A DNA stretch of 64,000 nt from Pseudomonas morbosilactucae. Its GTDB lineage: Bacteria; Pseudomonadota; Gammaproteobacteria; Pseudomonadales; Pseudomonadaceae. Each line of letters opens with the position of its first letter. Positions within the stretch are counted from its first letter, which is position 1. Position numbers and translations under genes: made by a program. Below the pieces are notes generated by a model that saw only the letters and a program-made list of their open reading frames with translations, did not search any database and was not told the DNA's origin. Below are positions 58,625 through 64,000 of this stretch, piece after piece. The stretch covers positions 186,001-250,000 of the forward strand of contig NZ_JALQCW010000004.1 of NCBI RefSeq assembly GCF_023241715.1, given 5' to 3'.

Positions 58625-58930
58625 ATGATTACCTGCCACGTCAAATATGTGATCGATCCCTATCAACTGGCCGCGTTCGAGGCCTACTCCCTGGAGTGGA
58701 TCGAAGTGGTCCAGCGCCTGGGCGGCCTGCACCATGGGTATTTCCTGCCTTCGGAAGGCGCCAGCAATATCGCCTACTGCCTGTTCAGTTTTCCCTCATT
58801 GGCGGACTACGAAAACTACCGTCGTCTAGCCTTGAGCGACCCGCAAAGCGTGGCCCTGGTGGCCGCGGTGGTGGAGAAGAAATTCATCCTCAGCTACGAA
58901 CGCAGCTTCCTGCGCCCCCTGCTGCCCTGA
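58625..58930 (+). CDS. NIPSNAP family protein
   Basis: A 101-residue ferredoxin-like-fold protein of the NIPSNAP group (ITCHVKYVIDPYQLAAFEAYSLEWIEVVQRLGGLHHGYFLPSEG). Bacterial members are small dimeric alpha/beta-barrel proteins, often of unknown catalytic role. ATG 58625 is used; the upstream frame has no similarity. It converges with the threonine dehydratase gene. Confidence 0.83.
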   Translation: MITCHVKYVIDPYQLAAFEAYSLEWIEVVQRLGGLHHGYFLPSEGASNIAYCLFSFPSLADYENYRRLALSDPQSVALVAAVVEKKFILSYERSFLRPLLP

Positions 58931-58959
58931 GGCATTGGCCGGTGCCTACCGGCCAGCAC

Positions 58960-59982
58960 TTAGAGACTCGGCTCGAGGCGTTTGGCAACCTCGGCCAAGG
59001 TGGCGAAATTGATATTGGCGCCAGAGTCGATCGCCACCAGGGTTTGCCCCCGGGCGCCGGTGCTGGCCACATATTGCTGAATGCCCGCCACCGCCAACGC
59101 CCCCGAAGGCTCGGTGATGGAACGGGTGTCGTCGTAGATCGCCTTGATGGCCGTGCACAGGTCGTCGTTGCTGACCGTCAGCACCTGATCCACGTGATGG
59201 CGACAAATCTCAAAACAATGGGCCCCGACCTGAGCCACTGCGACCCCATCGGCAAAGGTCCCGACCTCGGGCAGCAGCACCCGCTCGCCGGCTTTCAGGG
59301 CTTGCTGCAGGCAGTTGGAGTGTTCGGATTCGACACCGATGATGCGCACCTCCGGACGCAGGTATTTGACGTAGGCGGCGATACCGGCGATCAGCCCGCC
59401 ACCGCCTACCGGCACGAAGATCGCGTCCAGGCGCCCCGGTTGCTGACGCAGGATTTCCATGGCCACGGTGCCCTGCCCGGCAATCACCTCGGGGTCGTCA
59501 AACGGTGAGACGAAGGTCTGGCCATTGTGCTGGGCCAACGCCAGGGCATGGGCCAGGGCAAAGGGGAAGCTCTCGCCATGCAGCAGCACTTCGGCGTCCC
59601 GGCTGCGCACGCCCTGTACCTTGAGCTCAGGCGTGCTGCGGGGCATGACGATGGTTGCCTTGATGCCCAACTCGCGGGCGGCCAGCGCTACGCCCTGGGC
59701 GTGGTTGCCCGCAGACGCTGTGATCACCCCGCGTTGCCGCTGCGCTTCACTGAGCTGTACCAATCGGTTATAGGCGCCGCGCACCTTGAAGGAAAAGGTC
59801 GGCTGCAGGTCCTCGCGCTTGAGCAACACCTGATTGCCCAGGGCCGCCGAGAGGCCCGGCGCGCCCTGCAATGGCGTGTGCACGGCCAGGTCATAGACCG
59901 GTGCCGCGAGGATTTTTTTCACGTAGTGCTCCAGCAACCCGAGATCGGGCGCGGAGGAAGTACAGCGGCTGGCGGTGGGCAT
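58960..59982 (-). CDS. Threonine dehydratase, short form without ACT-like regulatory domain
   Basis: A 340-residue PLP enzyme that deaminates threonine or serine to 2-oxobutyrate or pyruvate. Motifs are the PLP Lys in TFSFKVRGAYNRL, SAGNHAQGVALAARELG and the phosphate loop PVGGGGLIAGI. Biosynthetic IlvA is near 500 residues with a C-terminal allosteric region that is absent here, so this is a catabolic-type or feedback-insensitive copy. AGGAGAG precedes ATG 59982. It is preceded by a leader ORF and terminator suggestive of attenuation. Confidence 0.9.
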   Translation of the reverse strand: MPTASRCTSSAPDLGLLEHYVKKILAAPVYDLAVHTPLQGAPGLSAALGNQVLLKREDLQPTFSFKVRGAYNRLVQLSEAQRQRGVITASAGNHAQGVALAARELGIKATIVMPRSTPELKVQGVRSRDAEVLLHGESFPFALAHALALAQHNGQTFVSPFDDPEVIAGQGTVAMEILRQQPGRLDAIFVPVGGGGLIAGIAAYVKYLRPEVRIIGVESEHSNCLQQALKAGERVLLPEVGTFADGVAVAQVGAHCFEICRHHVDQVLTVSNDDLCTAIKAIYDDTRSITEPSGALAVAGIQQYVASTGARGQTLVAIDSGANINFATLAEVAKRLEPSL

Positions 59983-60023
59983 GGGTCTCTCCTGGCGGTG
60001 TTCGGTGCCCGGGAGACAGAGAG

Positions 60024-60048
60024 AAAAAACCCGCCTCCAGGGCGGGTT
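60024..60048 (-). terminator. Leader terminator (attenuator-like) before the threonine dehydratase gene
   Basis: On the minus strand AACCCGCC and GGCGGGTT form an 8-bp stem with a 5-base loop followed by a T-run (60029-60024), 42 bases before the start codon. A terminator inside a 5' leader is the hallmark of attenuation. An upstream GGCGGG at 60073-60068 can pair with the same CCCGCC arm and so prevent the terminator. Confidence 0.75.
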
Positions 60049-60059
60049 GGGTGCAGTCG

Positions 60060-60083
60060 TCAGCAAGCCCGCCAATGAGTCAT
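60060..60083 (-). CDS. Possible 7-residue leader peptide (MTHWRAC)
   Basis: ATG-ACT-CAT-TGG-CGG-GCT-TGC-TGA, ending 12 bases before the terminator stem. Its Trp-Arg codons contain the GGCGGG that can act as an anti-terminator arm, so ribosome position could decide termination. No clear ribosome-binding site is visible, so translation is unproven. Confidence 0.45.
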   Translation of the reverse strand: MTHWRAC

Positions 60084-60196
60084 GGCGGTAATAATGCTTG
60101 GCTGGGAACGGAATGCGGGGGAAGTCATGGGGCGAAATTAACCGCGTCGCCCCCGAGGCGTCAAGACCGCGTGCCACACGGAGGCTCTTGGCGATC

Positions 60197-60226
60197 AATA
60201 TACGAAACATATATGATTCGTATATT
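60197..60226. promoter_or_regulatory. Perfect palindromic operator of the ParD-like/map operon
   Basis: AATATACGAA (60197-60206) and TTCGTATATT (60217-60226) are perfect inverted 10-mers around a 10-base AT-rich centre, ending 19 bases before the ParD-like start codon. This fits autoregulation by a ribbon-helix-helix-type repressor overlapping the promoter. Confidence 0.7.
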
Positions 60227-60245
60227 TCCAACCAAGGGCAGCCCC

Positions 60246-60449
60246 ATGGGTATCGTCAAGATTTCAGACCAATTGCATGAACAGATCCGCATGGCCAGCG
60301 CCACCATGGATCGCTCGATCAACGCCCAGGCCGAGTTCTGGATCAAGATCGGCCTGCTGGCCGAGCTCAATCCGCACCTGGCCTACAACGACCTGATCCA
60401 CAAACTGTTGCTGAACAAGAGCGACCTCATCAGAGGGCACACCGCATGA
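60246..60449 (+). CDS. ParD-like antitoxin-family protein
   Basis: A 67-residue protein (MGIVKISDQLHEQIRMASA, then MDRSINAQAEFWIKIGLLAE) resembling the ParD-like ribbon-helix-helix group. AAGGGCAG precedes the ATG. No RelE/ParE toxin follows; instead its stop overlaps a methionine aminopeptidase gene. It probably represses its own operon through the palindrome just upstream. Confidence 0.82.
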   Translation: MGIVKISDQLHEQIRMASATMDRSINAQAEFWIKIGLLAELNPHLAYNDLIHKLLLNKSDLIRGHTA

Positions 60450-61210
60450 GCCAGGCGCTGATCAAGACCCCGGAACAACTGGCGCTGATGCGTGAATCAG
60501 GGCGCCTGCTGGGCAAAGTGTTCGACTTTCTCGACGGTTTTGTCGCCGCCGGGCAATCGACCCTGGAACTGGACACCGCGGTGGAACGCTTGATCCGCCA
60601 GGACCTGGCCGCACGCCCGGCGAGCAAAGGCCAGTACGACTACCCCTACTGCATCAACACCTCGATCAATGAAGTGGTGTGCCACGGCATGCCCGATGCC
60701 CAGGCGATCCTCAAGGAGGGCGACATCGTCAATATCGACATCACCCTGGAGAAGAACGGCTTTATCGCCGACTCCAGCAAGATGTACCTGATCGGCCCGG
60801 TCGCCCCCAAGGCCCAGCGCCTGGTGGAGATCACCTTCGAGGCCATCTGGGCCGGGATCAAGGTGGTCAGACCCGGTGCGCGCCTGGGGGATATCGGCCA
60901 TGCCATTCAGAGCCTGGCGCAGAGCAACGGCTACAGCGTGGTGCGCGAGTACTGCGGCCACGGCATCGGCCGGCAAATGCACGAAGAACCACAGATTCTG
61001 CACTTCGGCCGCCCCGGCACCGGCCTGGAACTGCGCGAAGGCATGGTCTTCACCATCGAGCCGATGCTCAACCAGGGTTCGGCGCGTACCCGTGGCCTCA
61101 AGGACGGCTGGACCGTGGTCACTCGCGACAACAGCCTCTCGGCCCAATGGGAGCACACCGTTGCCGTGACCCGCGACGGCTTCGAAGTGCTCACCCTGCA
61201 GACGCCGTGA
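60446..61210 (+). CDS. map: Type I methionine aminopeptidase
   Basis: A 254-residue metalloprotease that removes initiator Met from nascent proteins. All five metal ligands are visible: Asp in VNIDITLEK, Asp in IADSSKMY, His in YCGHGIGRQMHEEPQI, Glu in FTIEPM and Glu in QWEHTVAV. The essential housekeeping copy in Pseudomonas normally lies beside rpsB, so this one, coupled to a ParD-like gene by an ATGA overlap, is probably a second, conditionally expressed copy. Confidence 0.92.
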   Translation: MSQALIKTPEQLALMRESGRLLGKVFDFLDGFVAAGQSTLELDTAVERLIRQDLAARPASKGQYDYPYCINTSINEVVCHGMPDAQAILKEGDIVNIDITLEKNGFIADSSKMYLIGPVAPKAQRLVEITFEAIWAGIKVVRPGARLGDIGHAIQSLAQSNGYSVVREYCGHGIGRQMHEEPQILHFGRPGTGLELREGMVFTIEPMLNQGSARTRGLKDGWTVVTRDNSLSAQWEHTVAVTRDGFEVLTLQTP

Positions 61211-61213
61211 CCC

Positions 61214-62155
61214 TCAGCCAGCCTTGGCACTGGCACCGGCCAGGCGCCGCAGACCGAGAACCATCCCCCCTGCCCCCACCAGCATCGTCAGCAGAAACAG
61301 CGGGTAAGACACCCACCACGGGATGCCCGCCGTCATCATGCTGAACTCCGACATGCCGCCGATGCTGGCGATCAGGTTCAGCGGCAGGAATACCACGTTG
61401 ATCAGCGTCAGTTTGCGCAACAGCTTGTTCATGTTGTTGTTCATCAGGTTGCCCCGGGCGTCGATCAGCCCGGAAAACACCGTGGAGTAGATTTCCGCCT
61501 GTTTGTAGCACTGGTTGTTTTCAATGATCAGGTCGTCGATCAGGCCCAGGGCTTCGCTGCCGAAATGCTCTTTTTCGGCATGATTGCGCAGGCGGCTCAA
61601 GACCGCGCCGTTGCTGTGCAGGGCATTGAGGTAATAGATCAGGCTCTCGCTGAGGTTGAACATCTGCACCAGGTGGCGATTTTCCATCGAGGCGTTGAAT
61701 TGCTGCTGCAACTCCCGGGCGACCAGCTTGATCACCTTGAGGTGCCCCAGGTAGTGGTGAATGTTGTTGAGCAGCAAGTCGAGTAACACATCCAGCGGCG
61801 TATTCAGGGCCTGACGCGCGCCGAGGCCGTGCAGTTGGCTGTCATCGGTGGCGATCACCAACAGGCGCTGGGGCGAGAACAGCAAACCGCAGGACGCCAC
61901 TTCAAATGACAGGCTGCCGCCGCCGGAATAATTCTCCGGGCGCTTCCAGATCAGGAACAGGTTGTCCGGGTGAAACTCGATGCGCGACACCTCGTCCGGG
62001 TCCAGGGCCGACGCCAGGGCGTGCTCGTCGAGCTTGAAATCGCTGCGCAGCAGATCGCGCTCGGCGGCGTCCGGGGCACTGAACAACAAGACCTCGGCGT
62101 CCTGCTGCGGTGCCGGTTGCAAAGCGCCATGACGCAGGTGATAGCTCTGGATCAT
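61214..62155 (-). CDS. CorA-superfamily divalent cation transporter-like protein
   Basis: A 313-residue protein with a large N-terminal cytosolic domain and two C-terminal TM helices (LTLINVVFLPLNLIASIGGM and WWVSYPLFLLTMLVGAGGMVLGL). The segment between them reads IGGMSEFSMMTAG, so the canonical GMN signature of CorA/ZntB pores is replaced by GMS. It may transport Mg, Zn or other cations, or represent a divergent subgroup. ATG 62155 is used rather than the longer frame. Confidence 0.82.
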   Translation of the reverse strand: MIQSYHLRHGALQPAPQQDAEVLLFSAPDAAERDLLRSDFKLDEHALASALDPDEVSRIEFHPDNLFLIWKRPENYSGGGSLSFEVASCGLLFSPQRLLVIATDDSQLHGLGARQALNTPLDVLLDLLLNNIHHYLGHLKVIKLVARELQQQFNASMENRHLVQMFNLSESLIYYLNALHSNGAVLSRLRNHAEKEHFGSEALGLIDDLIIENNQCYKQAEIYSTVFSGLIDARGNLMNNNMNKLLRKLTLINVVFLPLNLIASIGGMSEFSMMTAGIPWWVSYPLFLLTMLVGAGGMVLGLRRLAGASAKAG

Positions 62156-62162
62156 GGGCAGT

Positions 62163-63749
62163 TCACCAGGCTTGCCCGCGACGCTTGAGTTCCAGGCGAC
62201 GGACAAATTCTTCGAGGATCAGGGCATACAAATCGTCTTGCAGGTAGGCATCTTCAATGCCGGCGTCCAGGTTGGGGTTGTCATTGACCTCAATGACCAC
62301 CACCTGCTCGCCGGACTGCTTGAGGTCTACGCCGTACAGGCCGTCGCCAATCAGGTTGGCGGTTTTCACCGCCAGCTCCACCACTGCCCGCGGCGCCTCG
62401 TGGACCGCCAGCGTGCGGCATTCACCGTTGATGTCCTGGCCTTGGGCCTTGTGGTTGTAGATCTGCCAATGGCCTTTGGACATAAAGTACTGGCAGGCAA
62501 AGATCGGCTTGCGATTGAGCACACCGATGCGCCAGTCGTACTCGGTGTAGAAAAACTCCTGGGCAAGCAACAGCACCGAATGTTCGAACAACTCGGCAGT
62601 GGCCTGCAGTAACGCCTCCTGGCTTTCCACCTTGATCACCCCGCGGGAGAAACAGCCATCGGGGATTTTCAGCACCAAGGGGAAACCCAGGCGCTCCCCC
62701 ACTCGCTCAAAATCCTCCGGTCGTTCCTTGTAGAGGATCTCGGTGGCGGGCATGCCCAGTTGATGGCTGTTGAGCAGGTCCGTCAGGTAGACCTTGTTGG
62801 TGCAACGCAGGATCGAAGTGGAGTCGTCCATCACCACCAGGCCCTCGCTCTCGGCCTTCTTGGCAAAGCGGTAGGTGTGGTTGTCGACGCTGGTGGTTTC
62901 GCGGATCAGCAAGGCGTCGTATTCGGCCAGGCGCGAGTAGTCTTTTTTCTCGATCAGTTCGACATCGATGCCCAGGCGCTGCCCCACACGGATAAACCCC
63001 TCCAGCGCCCCGGGGTTGGACGGCGGAAACTTTTCCTGGGGGTCATGAAGAATCGCCAGGTCATAGCGGGCCAAGCGCCGGGAACGCGGCTGGCGCCAGA
63101 TCTTGCGACTGAAACTGTCCAGGGAGTGGGCAAATTGATCTTCCTGATCTTCACGCAACTTATGCAAGGCCCCGGACTTGACCCCGTCGATGTGCCAACC
63201 GTTAGTGCGTTTGAAGTCAACTAACAAGATCGGACAGGGAAACAGTTCGAACAACTGGCGAGCCAGATCCTGCAGGGGTTCAATATGGGTCTTGCCAAAA
63301 TACAGGGTCAGGGTAAAGCCTTCAGTGTCGCTGTAAAGGTGATGGCTCAACGCACTTTCCAGGGTTTTATCAAGGTCATCCAGTACCAGCCCGTAGAGGG
63401 CTTTGCGGGTCAGTTCGCTGATGGTCCGCACCGAAGGAATCACCTTGTGCCCACGGGCTTCGGCCAGCAGCGAGCAGTAATACCCGTGGCCCAGGTACTT
63501 GTAGCTGCGGCACAGGTTAATCACCTGGACCCGTTTACCAGCAACGTTTTCCGGGGGATTCTCCAGGTATTCCTGAGCACTGAGCATGCTGTCGCTGGGA
63601 AAGTAAGACGCCCAATCTTCCTTGCGCTCGACAATAATCAACCATTGATTGGAGGCACTTCCCGGCGTGGAAAAATAGTCGCGGGTGGTGATTGTTTCCG
63701 AGACAATTTGCTCTGATACTTCGCGCCAATGACCTTGTACCGCTGACAT
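62163..63749 (-). CDS. RimK-like ATP-grasp ligase with N-terminal RimK-associated domain
   Basis: A 528-residue protein. The N-terminal half (about 1-220; WLIIVERKEDWASYFPSDSM, VINLCRSYKYLGHGYYCSLLAEARGHKVIPSV) is the RimK-like ATP-grasp-associated N-terminal domain, and the C-terminal half is an ATP-grasp ligase (FPLVLKIPDGCFSRGVIKVES; VIEVNDNPNLDAGIED metal site). RimK relatives add amino acids to peptides or proteins. It is divergent from the GNAT gene with 92 bases between, an arrangement often seen together; the substrate is unknown. Confidence 0.87.
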   Translation of the reverse strand: MSAVQGHWREVSEQIVSETITTRDYFSTPGSASNQWLIIVERKEDWASYFPSDSMLSAQEYLENPPENVAGKRVQVINLCRSYKYLGHGYYCSLLAEARGHKVIPSVRTISELTRKALYGLVLDDLDKTLESALSHHLYSDTEGFTLTLYFGKTHIEPLQDLARQLFELFPCPILLVDFKRTNGWHIDGVKSGALHKLREDQEDQFAHSLDSFSRKIWRQPRSRRLARYDLAILHDPQEKFPPSNPGALEGFIRVGQRLGIDVELIEKKDYSRLAEYDALLIRETTSVDNHTYRFAKKAESEGLVVMDDSTSILRCTNKVYLTDLLNSHQLGMPATEILYKERPEDFERVGERLGFPLVLKIPDGCFSRGVIKVESQEALLQATAELFEHSVLLLAQEFFYTEYDWRIGVLNRKPIFACQYFMSKGHWQIYNHKAQGQDINGECRTLAVHEAPRAVVELAVKTANLIGDGLYGVDLKQSGEQVVVIEVNDNPNLDAGIEDAYLQDDLYALILEEFVRRLELKRRGQAW

Positions 63750-63841
63750 AGTGTTTGATCCGTTGAAGAACTAGACCTCTTCTATTAAGCACTGTGTTTT
63801 TTAAAAGTCCCGTTTCATTACGCAACTTTTACGGCGGTTAT

Positions 63842-64000
63842 ATGGACCTTGTCTTTCGCACAGCGACACCTGATGACTTGCCGGCCCTGGTGGCCCTGGA
63901 ACAGCAATGTTTCACCACCGACCGGCTGACGCCTCGCAGCTTTCAATGGATGATCAGCCGCGCCCATGGGCGCCTGATCCTGGTGCAGCGCCAGCAACAG
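63842..64000 (+). CDS. GNAT family N-acetyltransferase, N-terminal fragment (cut by window edge)
   Basis: The first 53 residues only: MDLVFRTATPDDLPALVALEQ, then CFTTDRLTPRSFQWMISRAHGRLILVQ, a typical RimI-like GNAT N-terminus. In Pseudomonas such proteins next to a RimK-like gene are often long, with a C-terminal peptidase C39-like domain, but that part is outside the window. Confidence 0.75.
   Translation, partial: MDLVFRTATPDDLPALVALEQQCFTTDRLTPRSFQWMISRAHGRLILVQRQQQ

Overview
The window is a GC-rich Pseudomonas chromosome segment, most likely from the P. fluorescens complex. The evidence is a complete mtlEFGKDYZ polyol operon, an arnBCADTEF-ugd lipid A operon, Pseudomonas-type REP/REPIN repeats (core GGCTTGCC/GGCAAGCC with GTAGGAGC flanks), Pseudomonas-restricted small families (DUF1652, DUF2790-like) and a Tge2/Tgi2-like T6SS effector-immunity pair. 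I see no rRNA, tRNA, insertion sequence or CRISPR array. Both ends cut genes: a LodA-like oxidase on the left and a GNAT acetyltransferase on the right.

Layout. 1-2.4 kb: quinoprotein amino-acid oxidase (LodA-like) and its flavoprotein maturase (LodB-like). 2.4-9.4 kb: an MFS exporter and a TetR regulator, divergent from a four-gene tripartite exporter (MacB-type ATPase and permease, TolC-like channel, HlyD-like adaptor). 9.4-12 kb: a periplasmic solute-binding protein and an alpha/beta hydrolase. 12.2-17 kb: AraC regulator, a 64-residue peptide with ten GGT units separated by single Val, a radical SAM/SPASM enzyme with a PqqD-like N-terminus, an Fe(II)/2-oxoglutarate amino-acid-hydroxylase-family dioxygenase, and AzlC-AzlD exporters. 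I read this as a candidate RiPP-like locus and the most novel item here. 17-19.6 kb: T6SS-type glucosaminidase with periplasmic immunity protein, a TPR protein and an orphan tyrosine recombinase. 20-30.5 kb: the arn operon with ugd and an extra ArnT-like glycosyltransferase; arnD and arnT each lack one base as given.

30.6-36.3 kb: HPP membrane protein, LysR regulator, REPIN, Lrp-type regulator and a basic/polar amino-acid ABC transporter. 36.7-46.3 kb: valine-branch genes (3-hydroxyisobutyryl-CoA hydrolase, acyl-CoA dehydrogenase) and an isoleucine-branch operon (acyl-CoA synthetase, SDR, thiolase, acyl-CoA dehydrogenase, enoyl-CoA hydratase), separated by a DUF2875/Tla3-like protein. 46.5 kb: AraC/OruR-type regulator. 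47.9-56.2 kb: mannitol/arabitol/glucitol uptake and catabolism. 56.5-58.9 kb: two tandem secreted DUF2790-like proteins under near-identical TTAAT-N6-TTAAT boxes (the first frameshifted), a small membrane protein, a DUF1652 protein and a NIPSNAP protein. 59-64 kb: a short catabolic-type threonine dehydratase behind an attenuator-like leader, a ParD-like/methionine aminopeptidase operon under a perfect palindrome, a CorA-superfamily protein, a RimK-like ATP-grasp protein and the start of a GNAT protein.

Three separate genes (arnD, arnT, first DUF2790) each carry a one-base loss where a doubled C or G appears single. This could be real inactivation, but the shared signature makes consensus error a serious alternative.
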